Positions 1 through 9,112 are shown, numbered from the stretch's first letter. The stretch: DNA of 64,000 nt from Spirulinaceae cyanobacterium SM2_1_0 (GCA_012031265.1 JAAUTY010000001.1:186001-250000); one strand, 5' to 3'. Notes: a model not told the origin generated them from the sequence alone. Program-made: numbers and translations.

Positions 1-803
1 GCTAGGTGCATGGGCGCGCTATCGGTGCAGAGCATCAGATTCGCTCCAGCGATGAAGGCGGCGAGTTTGCCCACATCCGGCGGCGAAACCGTCTTCAGAT
101 CCGCATTATGGGCGGTGAGCTTGGCAACTAGCTCGCGATCCTCCGGCCCGCAGAGCACGACTACCGGCACGTCCGGCTGCTTTGACTGAATATCGGCGAC
201 AATTTGCCCCCAGCTCTCGGCGGGATAGATCTTGTTGATCCCCTTCGAGAGGGCCAACTGGCTCGAGCCGCCGTGGAGCAGGATGTAGCCACTGTCCTTG
301 ACACCTAGGCGCTGCTGCTCGGCTTCCGCCCACTCGATGTCCGACTTCGGCACGGTCACGCTGACTGGCGGACAGGGGGACTGAATGTCCAGGCCGCGCG
401 TCAGGTCGTGGTACATCTGCGCGGCGTATTGCGCGGGTTTCAGGGGTACGGTGTCGGTGAAAAACCAAGATTTATCCGTTTCGTAGCCTACGCGCCGAGG
501 GATGCCATTGAGCCAGAGCAACAGGCCGACCGTCCAGCGCTGCCCCAGGGCGATCGCCACTTCATACTCGCGATCACGCAGCACGCCCAGCAGATTCAGG
601 TAATCGGCGAGACTGTTGCGATCTTTGTAGTCGAACACCAGTGTTTCATTAACCGAAGGACAGACTCGGTAGGCCGCTTTCGAGCGCGGTTCGACCAAGA
701 CATCAATAGCCGCCTGGGGATAGGTTTGCTTGAGCGTCGTCAGCGTCGGGAAAAAAAGTACCTGATCGCCGATGCCGCCAGGGACGAGAGCCAGTATCCG
801 CAT
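1..803 (-). CDS. Glycosyltransferase family 9 (heptosyltransferase-like), 3' end beyond window
   Basis: This frame is open from an ATG at 803 to the window edge, giving 267 residues with no stop, so the C-terminus is missing. It starts MRILALVPGGIGDQVLF, the glycine-rich opening of ADP-heptose:LPS heptosyltransferases (GT9, GT-B fold). Near the edge it has an ILLHGG stretch, a VVLCGPEDRE stretch and the CTDSAPMHLA motif that binds the nucleotide sugar in this family. Cyanobacterial GT9 proteins are thought to build LPS or other surface glycans; the acceptor here is unknown. It is divergent from ispD, with 77 bp between the two starts. Confidence 0.85.
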   Translation of the reverse strand, partial: MRILALVPGGIGDQVLFFPTLTTLKQTYPQAAIDVLVEPRSKAAYRVCPSVNETLVFDYKDRNSLADYLNLLGVLRDREYEVAIALGQRWTVGLLLWLNGIPRRVGYETDKSWFFTDTVPLKPAQYAAQMYHDLTRGLDIQSPCPPVSVTVPKSDIEWAEAEQQRLGVKDSGYILLHGGSSQLALSKGINKIYPAESWGQIVADIQSKQPDVPVVVLCGPEDRELVAKLTAHNADLKTVSPPDVGKLAAFIAGANLMLCTDSAPMHL

Positions 804-880
804 CGTAGTTCGCCCAGAGCGAGGATTTCCAGCTCAATTTTACGGGATGATAGTGGCAAACTCGTGAACGAAATGTCACC

Positions 881-1564
881 ATGCACCTGTTAATTCCGGC
901 AGCCGGGTCAGGACGCCGCATGGGGAGCGATCGCAACAAGCTCCTCTTGCCCCTGCTCGAACGCCCGTTGTTGGCGTGGACAATCGCCGCCGCCGCCGCC
1001 GCCCAGCACACGGCCTGGATCGGGATTATTGGTCAACCCCACGATTTCGCCGATTTTAGGGCGATCGCCGCTGCTCTCGAGCTGAGTCAGCCGCTCGAAT
1101 TCATCGTCGGCGGCACCACGCGCCAGGAGTCAGTTTACAACGGGTTACAAGCACTGCCACCCACAGCTCAGCAGGTCTGCATCCACGACGGCGCGCGCTG
1201 TCTGGCGACTCCGGAACTGTTTGACCGCTGCGCGATCGCCCTCCAGAGCTGCCCCGGTCTCATTGCCGCGATCCCGGTCAAGGACACGATCAAGGTCGCC
1301 AGCCCAGAATTGATGGTTGCCAGTACGCCGGATCGCCGCCAACTCTGGGCCGCCCAAACACCGCAAGGCTTTCAGGTCGATCTGCTCAAGCAGTGTCACC
1401 AAAAAGGACGCGAGCTAGGCTGGCAAGTCACCGATGATGCGGCTCTCTTTGAGCGCTGCGAATTGCCAGTGAAGCTGGTTGCGGGGGAAGAGACGAATCT
1501 GAAAATCACGACACCCGTGGATCTGGCGATCGCGGCCTTCATCCTACGCCAGCGTCTGGGCTGA
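881..1564 (+). CDS. ispD: 2-C-methyl-D-erythritol 4-phosphate cytidylyltransferase
   Basis: IspD joins CTP and methylerythritol 4-phosphate to give CDP-methylerythritol, the third step of the MEP pathway that supplies isoprenoids for carotenoids, phytol and quinones. The 227-residue length is normal. The N-terminal signature AAGSGRRMGSDRNK carries the CTP-binding Gly-rich loop and Lys. HDGARCL and the AAQTPQGF region are the other conserved blocks, and TDDAALFE precedes the C-terminal GEETNLKITTP motif. The ATG at 881 begins directly at the conserved strand (MHLLIPAAG). A 105-bp dispersed repeat lies about 100 bp downstream. Confidence 0.95.
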   Translation: MHLLIPAAGSGRRMGSDRNKLLLPLLERPLLAWTIAAAAAAQHTAWIGIIGQPHDFADFRAIAAALELSQPLEFIVGGTTRQESVYNGLQALPPTAQQVCIHDGARCLATPELFDRCAIALQSCPGLIAAIPVKDTIKVASPELMVASTPDRRQLWAAQTPQGFQVDLLKQCHQKGRELGWQVTDDAALFERCELPVKLVAGEETNLKITTPVDLAIAAFILRQRLG

Positions 1565-1662
1565 TGGTCATTGCGAGTCAAACGGAGCAACTTCAGCTTG
1601 CGAAGCAACGACTGGGAACGCATCGCAGTGCGGCTAGAGTTTCTCAAAACTGTTGGCAATGG

Positions 1663-1767
1663 CTAGTACCGCTACGCGGAATTTTGAGTTCTGGGTTTTG
1701 AGTGCCTGCAATCCGGGAATCCTGGGGATTTTGAATAGGCATCTCATTTCCGCCCTCTTGTACTAGA
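1663..1767. repeat. Dispersed ~110-bp repeat, copy A
   Basis: The element begins CTAGTACCGCTACGCGG and ends TTGTACTAG, so the outermost 7 bp are inverted repeats (CTAGTAC/GTACTAG). The interior has a run of TTTTGAGTTCTG-type units, then a GAATCCTGGGGATTTTGAAT block, then ATTTCCGCC. Related copies occur at 9663-9779, 13554-13664 and, inverted, at 19504-19617. It is non-coding and lies between ispD and a convergent Uma2 gene. It resembles a MITE or REP-type element; no transposase in the window has matching ends. Confidence 0.75.
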
Positions 1768-1791
1768 GTAATGTCAGGAGTATGGTGATCG

Positions 1792-2370
1792 CTAGCTCCA
1801 GAAGCGGCTGAGATCCAGGACAAAACCGGGTAGCAGCGGGTCGCCGGACAAACTGAGCGGCGCGGACAACATCTCAACGCTTTGGTTGGGTCGATAAACC
1901 TCAGCCAGTTGCGTCCGTCGCGCCAACAACCAACCCCAACGGCAGCCATTTTCCACATACTCGCACAGTTTGGCTTGGGCTTTAGGGAGGCTATCGGTCG
2001 GCGAGAGAATCTCGATCACAAAGTCAGGACAAAGTGGGACAAAGCGTTCTCGCTGCTCGGGGGCGATCGCCTGCCAACGGGCGTGGTCAAGCCAAGCCGC
2101 GTCCGGGGAGCGGTCAGCGCCATTGGGGAGACTGAAGCCCGTTGAGGAGTCAAAGACTTCTCCCCGTTCGGTTTGCTGGTTCCAGAGCCATAACTGAGCA
2201 TTGATACTGGCATTGCGCCTGCCGGTTTCACCACCCGTTGGGGGCATCGCAATCAGTTCTCCGTTAGCGGTACGTTCGAGCCGCAGATCCGGATTCGCCG
2301 CGCACAGGGCATAGAACTGTGCCGGGTCGAGCTGCGCGAGCGGGCTGAGGTCGAGGGCGAGTTGGGTCAT
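1792..2370 (-). CDS. Uma2-family (DUF820) putative endonuclease
   Basis: This is a 192-residue member of the Uma2/DUF820 family, which is greatly expanded in cyanobacteria and has a PD-(D/E)XK nuclease-like fold. Its cellular role is unknown. Family marks are the central PDAAW(L) strand, the FVPLCPDFVIEILSPTDSL block with its acidic pair, and the downstream KLCEYVENGCRWGWLL helix-strand. I chose the ATG at 2370 (MTQLALDL) because the upstream in-frame extension has no family similarity. It converges on ispD, with repeat copy A between them. It is not closely related to the tandem Uma2 pair at 8.4-9.6 kb. Confidence 0.85.
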   Translation of the reverse strand: MTQLALDLSPLAQLDPAQFYALCAANPDLRLERTANGELIAMPPTGGETGRRNASINAQLWLWNQQTERGEVFDSSTGFSLPNGADRSPDAAWLDHARWQAIAPEQRERFVPLCPDFVIEILSPTDSLPKAQAKLCEYVENGCRWGWLLARRTQLAEVYRPNQSVEMLSAPLSLSGDPLLPGFVLDLSRFWS

Positions 2371-2467
2371 CAGATTTTGGCGTTCACGATACGGATTTAG
2401 TCTCAACCGGGTGAGTCGTGCTGAGTTTCGCGGCGTGAAATGGAGAATTGTTACATCAAGTTTACTC

Positions 2468-2484
2468 GCATCGCAATGCGATGC
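2468..2484. promoter_or_regulatory. 17-bp palindrome upstream of the Uma2 gene
   Basis: GCATCGCA-A-TGCGATGC is a perfect 8-1-8 inverted repeat about 100 bp upstream of the Uma2 start at 2370, in the divergent gap before the DUF445 gene. It could be an operator or a small hairpin. Function is not shown. Confidence 0.3.
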
Positions 2485-2622
2485 CTGCCTAGAATTGAGT
2501 GGCGCTGTCCGACCCATCCGCCGCTGCAATGAAAGCGGGCGGTAAGATAGAACTGCGGACAGGCTCGTTAGCCCCAGCTAGCTCAGCCCAGACCGCGCAT
2601 TCGTATTTCAATTCATCGCCTC

Positions 2623-3852
2623 GTGGATCAGTCCGCTCTCTGGCTGCTACTTTTGCCTCCGGTCGCAGGGGGCATTATTGGCTATTTCACCAATGACCTC
2701 GCCATTCAAATGTTGTTCCGGCCCTATCGGGCGCTCTATCTGGGCAAACAACGCCTCCCTTTCACCCCCGGACTGATCCCCCGCAACCAAGAACGTCTTG
2801 CCCGTCGTGTTGCCGACACGATCATGTCGTCCTTGCTGACGCCGCAGGAGTTGCAAAATCTGACCCGGCGACTGCTGGCAACCGAGCGTGTCCAGGGCGC
2901 GATCCTCTGGTTACTACGGTTGGCGCTGGAACAGTTGCAGAGCGATCGCGAAGAAAAAACCGCTCGCCTTGTCGCCGAAGTTCTGCGTGACCTTGCCGGT
3001 GACTCCGTGCCGCGCCTGCTGCGTGCCCTTGCCCGCCGCGAAGACTTTCTCGAAGATCAGATCAACCGCATCTTCGACCGGGTGCTGCTCGACTTTCAGC
3101 TCACCGACCTGCAAGCCCGCCGCCTTGCCGATTGGTTGCTGCAAGTGGCGCTACCGCCTGACCTGCTCCGCCAAGCCCTGATCGATTTCCTCACCGACCG
3201 CAACATCCAAGTAGTTGATGAGGGCTTCCGTGAAAAAACCACCGGCACCACCTGGGTTGTTGCCAACCTTGTCGGCATCCGCAATACGCTTGTCCGCCTG
3301 CGCGCCTTCTGTCTGGATGAAAAGGAGATTGCCAACGCGCGCCTGAAAGAACTGATTCTCTCGCTGGAAATTCGCGATCGCCTGCGCGTCTGGCTACAAG
3401 ACATCTCACTGCAAAACCTCCCCCTCTCCACCGTCCGCCAGTTCCGTAAAACTACACGCGCCACTGTTCGCGACTACGTGGCCGAAAAGGGTAGTCCTTT
3501 GATTCAAGAACTCAGTGCCTCGGTTGACTGGGAGCGCATCGCTCTGCTGTTGATCCGGCGTCTGCGCACCTCAGCGGTCGTCGATTCCTCACTGGAAACC
3601 GTCAGCCTCGAACTGGCGATGATCCTAGAGCGCTATCTCGAAGAAGACCTCGAGCATTTGGTGGCGAAGCTAATTCCGATTCTGTCCATTGATGAAGTCG
3701 TCGTCGAGCGGGTGATGGCGACCTCGCCCGCCGAACTCGAAGCGACGATCCAGGGCATCGTCCGTAGCGAGTTGCAAGCGATCGTCAACCTTGGCGGGGT
3801 TCTCGGTGTCGTGGTCGGCAGCGTCCAGTCAGTAATTCTCTGGTTGCGCTGA
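2623..3852 (+). CDS. DUF445-family membrane protein
   Basis: This 409-residue protein belongs to the DUF445 (YheB/YjiN-like) family of unknown function. It starts at a GTG (2623). The hydrophobic segment at residues 5-21 runs into the family hallmark [15 protein letters not shown], then [13 protein letters not shown]. The middle is long and helix-rich with many charged residues. A second hydrophobic segment (about 385-408, ending [10 protein letters not shown]) closes the protein, so both ends are probably anchored in a membrane with the middle on one side. The last 24 bp overlap the 3' end of the convergent stpA gene. Confidence 0.88.
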   Translation: MDQSALWLLLLPPVAGGIIGYFTNDLAIQMLFRPYRALYLGKQRLPFTPGLIPRNQERLARRVADTIMSSLLTPQELQNLTRRLLATERVQGAILWLLRLALEQLQSDREEKTARLVAEVLRDLAGDSVPRLLRALARREDFLEDQINRIFDRVLLDFQLTDLQARRLADWLLQVALPPDLLRQALIDFLTDRNIQVVDEGFREKTTGTTWVVANLVGIRNTLVRLRAFCLDEKEIANARLKELILSLEIRDRLRVWLQDISLQNLPLSTVRQFRKTTRATVRDYVAEKGSPLIQELSASVDWERIALLLIRRLRTSAVVDSSLETVSLELAMILERYLEEDLEHLVAKLIPILSIDEVVVERVMATSPAELEATIQGIVRSELQAIVNLGGVLGVVVGSVQSVILWLR

Positions 3853-5139
3853 GGCTGTTTTGCCCACCGCGCGCCGCTGTGCGGCGGTGATGAATAGCTC
3901 AATGTACTGACGATGCCCACCAGGAATTACGGCGTCCAGGACCAACGGGTCATCGGTGTCACGCGGGTCACCCGGCCCGGCGATCGCCCGCTTTTTCCCC
4001 CCTGCTTCGATCAGCTTCAGCGGTCGCCGGTTTTTCACTTCCCCACCGCTACTGTCCACATAGATCACCAGGCTGCCACGCTGGAAGTGGTGGTCGATCG
4101 CCTGGATCAGCGCGAGAAAGTTGCGATCGCTCCCCCCGCGCCGCACCGCCGGCCCAGTGGCGGTGTCTACGACTTGGCTGGTCACCGTATCGCCGACGCC
4201 GACTAGCACCGGCATCGCCGCCGGGTCAAAATGCTGACGCACCAGCGCCAGCAGTTCCGCTTGTGATTTGGGCGCTTCGCGGACGCTGAAGTTTTCACCG
4301 AGCGGATACTGCCCAGTGCGTTGATGATAGTAACGATTGAGCAGCGCCAGCACCCCGGCCTCCTTGATCGCGCCGCGCAACATGAACTGAAAATCGGTCG
4401 TGCCGGAGTCGCCCGCCGTCGCCGGTTTCAAGCGCTCCAATCCCTGAGCGTCACGGCCCCAGTTCGGTGCGTAGTGAACGAAGAAGGACTCGCCCAAGCC
4501 TTGTTCCCCAGCTTTGACCAGAAGTGTTTCCATCAGGCTCTGCATGGTTTGCTGCAAAGCGGGGTAGAGCGTGGCGCGATCGCCCAGCCGTTCGTAAAAG
4601 GTGTTCAGATTAGCGCTGGGCGAGGCGACATTATCGAGCACACTGGCGGCGATCGCCGTTTCCGTCTCGGCTGCCGACCAAGCGGTTAAATCGTCGGCGC
4701 AAAACGCGGCTAACCGCGCCTGAATTTGCTCCGGTACGGCCGCCAGAAACGCTAGCTCGGCTGAGCTAACACCCGGATGGGACACGACCCCATCCCGCTC
4801 CTGCCACTGCACGCCGCCCGCTGCCAGGCCTGGTAAGTAGCCGACTTCAGCCAATGGTTGTCCAGCTGCCTGTGCCGCCCGCTCAATAATGCCATTGACG
4901 CCCCGTCGGCCGATATGCTCGCCATTGGTCAGGACGTAGAAATGACCGTCAAACTGTTGGGTGGCGTGCACATAGTCGAGATCAATTTCCCGCTGCAAGG
5001 GATCTTTGACCAAGCCCATGCAGACACCATCCAGGTCTTGGATCAGCAACAGATTTTCGGTTTCAGCCAGAATCTGGGCAAGACGTGCCTGGTTCAGCGA
5101 GAGCGGCGGTTCCTGAAGCAGCGGATGCAGTGAGGTCAT
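3829..5139 (-). CDS. stpA: Glucosylglycerol-phosphate phosphatase
   Basis: StpA dephosphorylates glucosylglycerol 3-phosphate, the last step in making the compatible solute glucosylglycerol used by salt-tolerant cyanobacteria. The 436 residues match my recollection of Synechocystis StpA almost block for block: [15 protein letters not shown] near residue 32 (DxDG, HAD-like), [76 protein letters not shown] and [12 protein letters not shown]. The partner synthase ggpS is not in the window. The gene ends inside the tail of the convergent DUF445 gene. Confidence 0.93.
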   Translation of the reverse strand: MTSLHPLLQEPPLSLNQARLAQILAETENLLLIQDLDGVCMGLVKDPLQREIDLDYVHATQQFDGHFYVLTNGEHIGRRGVNGIIERAAQAAGQPLAEVGYLPGLAAGGVQWQERDGVVSHPGVSSAELAFLAAVPEQIQARLAAFCADDLTAWSAAETETAIAASVLDNVASPSANLNTFYERLGDRATLYPALQQTMQSLMETLLVKAGEQGLGESFFVHYAPNWGRDAQGLERLKPATAGDSGTTDFQFMLRGAIKEAGVLALLNRYYHQRTGQYPLGENFSVREAPKSQAELLALVRQHFDPAAMPVLVGVGDTVTSQVVDTATGPAVRRGGSDRNFLALIQAIDHHFQRGSLVIYVDSSGGEVKNRRPLKLIEAGGKKRAIAGPGDPRDTDDPLVLDAVIPGGHRQYIELFITAAQRRAVGKTASAQPENY

Positions 5140-5280
5140 AAGTTCTCAGGTCTTGGCGTGGGCAAATTGCTTGGCAGAGTGAGTTGGCATCCGAGCGACC
5201 CCACTCTATCCCGGTCGGTAGTGGTTGGGCAATGGCTGGGGGGGCGGGCTGGGCGGCGATGATTGGGGATCTCTAGCCAT

Positions 5281-5309
5281 TTCACGAGCGGGATGGCAGG
5301 CTCTACAAT
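5281..5309 (+). promoter_or_regulatory. Candidate sigma70-type promoter of the methyltransferase gene
   Basis: TTCACG (5281-5286), a 17-bp spacer, and TACAAT (5304-5309) fit the -35/-10 pattern with 4/6 and 5/6 matches. A start near 5316 would leave a leader of about 32 nt before the ATG at 5348. Confidence 0.45.
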
Positions 5310-5347
5310 AATGGGGATAAATTCGTTACAAAACTTCACATCACCCC

Positions 5348-5992
5348 ATGCTGCTGCGACCTGAGCAACGCGAGAAACTTGATCCCGCTGATGATCGGGA
5401 CTTCTACAGCCTGCCCCGCTTCGTCACCCACGTAGACGACCACTTCATTGACCAATTGACGCAACTGTACCGCGATCGCCTCCAGCCGCAGACCCGCATC
5501 CTCGATCTGATGAGCAGTTGGGTGTCGCATCTGCCGGAGGAGATCGAGTTTGCCCATGTCGAGGGACATGGTATGAATGCGGCGGAGCTGGCGAAAAATC
5601 CGCGCCTGGATCACTACCAGGTGCAAAACCTCAATGCTGACCCGAAGCTCCCTTATCCTGACGCTGATTTTGATGCGGTACTGAACTGTGTTTCGGTGCA
5701 GTATTTGCAATATCCCGAAGCGGTGTTTAGCGAGGTGGCGCGGGTGCTAAAACCCGGCGGCGTGGCGATTGTGAGTTTTTCCAATCGGATGTTTTATCAG
5801 AAGGCGATCGCCGCCTGGCGGGATGGCGGTGAAACCAGTCGCGTGGCTTTGGTGAAGCGCTACTTTCAAGCGGTTCCTGAATTTGGCCCGCCGGAGATCA
5901 TCGCTAACGCGGGGGGTGTCCCAAATATTTTCCAGCTCCTCGGCTTTGGCGGTGCTGACCCGTTCTACGCTGTACTCGCCCAACGGCAATAG
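5348..5992 (+). CDS. SAM-dependent methyltransferase (class I, type 11)
   Basis: This 214-residue protein has a Methyltransf_11-type core. ILDLMSSWVSHLP (about residues 50-62) takes the place of motif I. VEGHGMNAAEL follows as the strand-2 region. DADFDAVLNCVSVQYL (about 105-120) matches motif IV, and EVARVLKPGGVAIVSFSNRMF is the typical post-motif helix-strand. Motif I lacks the usual GxGxG glycines, a variation seen in a cyanobacterial and plastid subgroup. The substrate is unknown. It is divergent from stpA, with a candidate promoter in the gap. Confidence 0.85.
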   Translation: MLLRPEQREKLDPADDRDFYSLPRFVTHVDDHFIDQLTQLYRDRLQPQTRILDLMSSWVSHLPEEIEFAHVEGHGMNAAELAKNPRLDHYQVQNLNADPKLPYPDADFDAVLNCVSVQYLQYPEAVFSEVARVLKPGGVAIVSFSNRMFYQKAIAAWRDGGETSRVALVKRYFQAVPEFGPPEIIANAGGVPNIFQLLGFGGADPFYAVLAQRQ

Positions 5993-6199
5993 TTCTGGGG
6001 CCGGAATGGGGACTGTCACACAGGATCTATTTCGCGCAGTGAAAATGCAAGGATTTGCCCATGACGCCACTGTTCGTTACTAATTAGGTTTAGGAGGTTG
6101 ACAAATCCGATTGCACGATTAGCAATTTTCGGATGTCTAGCGGCTCGACGCTGGACTGTCCCCCAATGATTGATTACCGTGGAGAATTTGGAGATCCCT

Positions 6200-7291
6200 A
6201 TGCCATCATTTCGCAACTTTGGTCTGACACTCTTAGCTTCAGCCGGTCTTGCCCTATCGCCACTCTTAGGCACAGAGCTTGCCCAAGCCCAGCGAGTCGT
6301 CAACGTTACCCCCAGCGGCACCAACCAAGCTGCTCCCGCCGATAGTTCCATTTCCGGCGTCTTCGATACCAGCGACGGTTCGCGTGTCGATGTCAGCACG
6401 GTGCAGATTTTCGTTAACGACCGCAACGTTACCAGTCAGAGCACGATCACGCCCAGCTTTTTCAGCTACAGACCGTCTGGCCCATTGCCACCCGGTTCTA
6501 ACAACGTGCGCGTCGAATTCCGCAACCAAGCTGGTCAGAGCTGGCGTGCTTCTTGGGGCTTCGTTGTCCAGCAGCCGCAAACGGCGCTGAATATCAGCTC
6601 GATCACCCACAATGCCGCGACGCAGCCACTGGGCGCGGGCAGCACCTTCCTCGCGACGATCAATGGCACACCCGGGGCCAGCGGTTCCGTCCTCTTGATT
6701 GCCAACGGTCAAACAATCCGTGAAATTCCGACCCAGGAAGTGTCCTCAGGCGTTTATGTCGCGACGCTGAACCTCTCCTCGGGTGACCAACTGCGGGAAG
6801 GCGTTGTGGTCGGCCGCCTGCAACGACAAGGCAACACGATCTACGGTGCGGCAGCTCAAGCGGCGGCTTTCAATCCGGGTAGCAGCTCAACGCCGGTGAC
6901 CCAGGTTCCCCAAGGGTCGGGCGTCACTCAGACTGGTGGTAATCAAGCTACGCAGACGCCGCTGGGCAATCTGAAGCCGTCCTTCACTTCGCACCAGGAT
7001 GGCGGTACGATCACCAGTGAAGGCTTCACGCTCGTGGGTCAGACGCAGCCGGGAGCACTGGTGCGTGTGCGCGTCTTCTCGCGCCTGCGCGCCCTGGGCG
7101 GTATCGTTAGCATCGGTGGTGATACCCCGCTGGTTGAGCAAGAGGTGCGGGCCGATGCTCAGGGTCGCTTCGAGGTCATTGTGCCCCGCCCCACGGTCGT
7201 CTCGTCTGGGACGCAGTATCGGGTTGAGGCCGCCGCTACGGATGGTGTGCAGGCGAGCGAAGTGACTAACCTGACGTTGACGCAGCGGTAA
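6200..7291 (+). CDS. Secreted protein with Ig-like/beta-sandwich repeats, function unknown
   Basis: The likely start is the ATG at 6200, preceded by GGAG about 7 nt upstream; an in-frame ATG 30 bp earlier is less suitable. Residues 1-31 form a Sec signal peptide (LTLLASAGLALS core, cleavage near AQAQ). The mature protein of about 330 residues is rich in Ser, Thr, Gly, Gln and Val. It has two or three bacterial Ig-like segments, for example VDVSTVQIFVNDRNVT, GSVLLIANGQTIREIPTQ and GFTLVGQTQPGALVRVRVFS, separated by a Gln/Thr/Gly-rich linker near 225-255. No enzyme motif is visible. It is probably a periplasmic or cell-surface protein. Confidence 0.75.
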   Translation: MPSFRNFGLTLLASAGLALSPLLGTELAQAQRVVNVTPSGTNQAAPADSSISGVFDTSDGSRVDVSTVQIFVNDRNVTSQSTITPSFFSYRPSGPLPPGSNNVRVEFRNQAGQSWRASWGFVVQQPQTALNISSITHNAATQPLGAGSTFLATINGTPGASGSVLLIANGQTIREIPTQEVSSGVYVATLNLSSGDQLREGVVVGRLQRQGNTIYGAAAQAAAFNPGSSSTPVTQVPQGSGVTQTGGNQATQTPLGNLKPSFTSHQDGGTITSEGFTLVGQTQPGALVRVRVFSRLRALGGIVSIGGDTPLVEQEVRADAQGRFEVIVPRPTVVSSGTQYRVEAAATDGVQASEVTNLTLTQR

Positions 7292-7407
7292 TCTGGCCAT
7301 CTGGCTGGGGGCGATCGCCCGCTGAGATCGCAATGTTTTAGTCAATGAGGGGGGTGAGTGATCGCCCCTATCGTTGTTTCGGGCGATCGCCAGACTGAAC
7401 GAAATCA

Positions 7408-8397
7408 ATGCCAATCACTCTCACTTACAGCCCTGCCTACACCCTCGTCCCCACCTACGAGTGCTTCAACCGTTGCAGTTACTGTAACTTTCGTCGCGAC
7501 CCCGGCACTGACCCCTGGCTGACACTGACCGAGGCTGAGACCCGCCTACGTGCTTTGCAAGGCTCCGGTGTGGTGGAAATCCTGATCCTCAGCGGCGAAG
7601 TTCACCCCCAGAGTCCCCGCCGCGCTGCTTGGGGTCAGCATCTTTATGACCTCGCGGATTTGGCACTCCGTTTGGGCTTCCTGCCCCACACCAACGCTGG
7701 CCCGCTCAGCCGCGCTGAGATGGCGCAGTTACAGACCGTGAATGTTTCGATGGGACTGATGCTGGAGCAATTGACCCCCGCTTTGCTCGCTACCGTCCAT
7801 CGGCACGCGCCCAGCAAGCTGCCGGAGTTGCGGTTGCAACAGTTGCACCAAGCTGGTGAACTCGGGATTCCCTTCACGACCGGGCTACTGCTGGGGATTG
7901 GCGAGACGGTGGCGGATTGGGAGGCGAGTTTAGGGGCGATCGCCACTTGCCAACAGCGCTGGGGTCATATTCAGGAAGTGATCTTGCAACCCCATAGTCC
8001 GGGCACACAGCAAGCGGAATGGGGCCAGGCGCTGGCGGGCGATCGCCTCCTCGCCGCGACCCATCTCGCCCGTCAGTGCTTGCCACCAGAAGTCGCGATC
8101 CAGATCCCGCCCAATCTCGTGGCGAAGCCGGAGCAGCTCCAGGCTTGCGTCGCGGCGGGTGCGCGTGATTTGGGCGGCCTCAGCCCTAAGGACGAGGTGA
8201 ATCCGGACTACCCTCATCCGACACCCGTGCGATTGGCGCACACTCTCGCACCGGATTATGAACTCGTGCCGCGTTTGCCGGTGTATCCGCAATACATCTC
8301 GCGACTGCCGGAACGGTTGCAACGGGCGATCGCCAGCCGATCAACTGGAGCAAGCTCAAGCCAACAACTCATCCACACCAATGCTGAAACCCAGTAG
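7408..8397 (+). CDS. cofG: 7,8-didemethyl-8-hydroxy-5-deazariboflavin (FO) synthase subunit CofG
   Basis: CofG is the radical-SAM half of FO synthase, which with CofH makes the 8-HDF/FO chromophore used in cyanobacteria as the antenna of some photolyases. The [4Fe-4S]-binding cysteines are C19, C23 and C26 (ECFNRCSYCNF). Further marks are ILILSGEVHP, NVSMGLMLEQ, IPFTTGLLLGIGET and a LSPKDEVNPDYPHP block near the C-terminus. CofH is not nearby. The last 42 bp overlap the convergent Uma2 gene. The final 28 codons differ in length from a second copy of this tail about 0.7 kb downstream, so the C-terminus has been remodelled by a local duplication. Confidence 0.92.
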   Translation: MPITLTYSPAYTLVPTYECFNRCSYCNFRRDPGTDPWLTLTEAETRLRALQGSGVVEILILSGEVHPQSPRRAAWGQHLYDLADLALRLGFLPHTNAGPLSRAEMAQLQTVNVSMGLMLEQLTPALLATVHRHAPSKLPELRLQQLHQAGELGIPFTTGLLLGIGETVADWEASLGAIATCQQRWGHIQEVILQPHSPGTQQAEWGQALAGDRLLAATHLARQCLPPEVAIQIPPNLVAKPEQLQACVAAGARDLGGLSPKDEVNPDYPHPTPVRLAHTLAPDYELVPRLPVYPQYISRLPERLQRAIASRSTGASSSQQLIHTNAETQ

Positions 8398-8950
8398 CGT
8401 GGTTTGCGTGCTCACTGTCTCACCCGCGATAAAAATTTGGCGGTAGGTCGCAGTCACCACAATCAGCCAGCGACTTTCCGGGAAAACGAGCCAGACCTCG
8501 AGGCCGCCCGACTGCAAGTATTCGACGGCGCGGGCAATCACCTCCTCAGCGCGATCCGTCGGTGAGACAATCTCGGCACTGAGCGGGAAACTCTGGGGCA
8601 ACACGGCAACATCGCCGTATTCAGTCACTAATTCGGGGGGTAAATAGGCAACATCGGGACGGCGACCTTGCTGTTGGGTACGGCAGGGAGCATCAGTATA
8701 GATCTCCCCTCCCGGCTCACTCGTCGTGGCATACGCTTCCCAACGAGCAGCAAGTCGGGCTTGGACTTTGCCGTGTTTGAGGGTCATGCCATTCTTCTCA
8801 ACGAGATTGCCATCTAGCCATTCGGTCTGCTCGAGGGGATTTTGCAGCCAGTCGTCCAGGCTTTGGGGTGGTTGAGGGAAGACTAAAGTTGCCGTCATGC
8901 CGAATCTCCAGAAGACGCACGGCTGGTCTCAGCGTAGCATAGGCTTCTAG
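8311..8950. repeat. Tandem duplication, unit 1 (cofG tail + Uma2 gene)
   Basis: Unit 1 runs from GAACGGTTGCAACGGGCGAT inside cofG to the TAGGCTTCTAG just upstream of the first Uma2 gene. It is repeated as 9005-9666. The offset is 694 bp at the left end. Unit 2 has 21 extra bp in the cofG tail. Confidence 0.9.
8356..8898 (-). CDS. Uma2-family (DUF820) putative endonuclease, tandem copy 1
   Basis: This 180-residue Uma2-family protein starts MTATLVFPQPPQSL. Family features are RPDVAYLPPEL, the PLSAEIVSPTDRAEEV block with its acidic residue, and the VEYLQSGGLEVWLVFPESR strand. It is nearly identical to the next gene (9071-9613), except that residues 41-70 are heavily diverged (about 18 differences in 30). 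Elsewhere there are only a handful. Its 3' end overlaps the cofG 3' end by 42 bp on the opposite strand. The role is unknown; a nuclease fold is inferred from the family. Confidence 0.85.
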   Translation of the reverse strand: MTATLVFPQPPQSLDDWLQNPLEQTEWLDGNLVEKNGMTLKHGKVQARLAARWEAYATTSEPGGEIYTDAPCRTQQQGRRPDVAYLPPELVTEYGDVAVLPQSFPLSAEIVSPTDRAEEVIARAVEYLQSGGLEVWLVFPESRWLIVVTATYRQIFIAGETVSTQTTLLGFSIGVDELLA

Positions 8951-9004
8951 CCGTCGCCGCTTGTGTCGGGATTGGTCTGTAGTCTGACCCACTGGGGCTG
9001 ATCT

Positions 9005-9112
9005 GAACGGTTGCAACGGGCGATCGCCGCCTTCACCCCAAAGCATCTGAGTCAATCGGGTCAATCGGCATCAAGCCAACAACTCGTCAACGCCAACGCT
9101 GAAGCCCGGTAG
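9005..9112 (+). pseudogene. Duplicated cofG C-terminal fragment
   Basis: Reading in frame from GAACGG gives ERLQRAIA, then 27 residues ending QQLVNANAEAR and a TAG stop at 9110-9112. This matches the end of the real CofG (ERLQRAIA ... QQLIHTNAETQ). The fragment has no start and no upstream cofG body. It was carried along when the neighbouring Uma2 gene was duplicated. It is 7 codons longer than the tail now on cofG, by an insertion of exactly 21 bp relative to unit 1. Confidence 0.8.

Noticed and set aside
106-468. 120-residue minus-strand frame near the left edge
   Set aside because: It is in another frame of the glycosyltransferase 9 gene, whose own frame runs open to the window edge.
1565-1660. 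Stretch CATTGCGAGTC...CTTGCGAAGCAA after ispD, similar to common interspersed bacterial repeats
   Set aside because: I found no second copy in the window and no stable structure, so there is not enough support for a repeat call.
5136-5339. 67-residue minus-strand frame upstream of stpA
   Set aside because: No family similarity; it overlaps the promoter region of the divergent methyltransferase gene.
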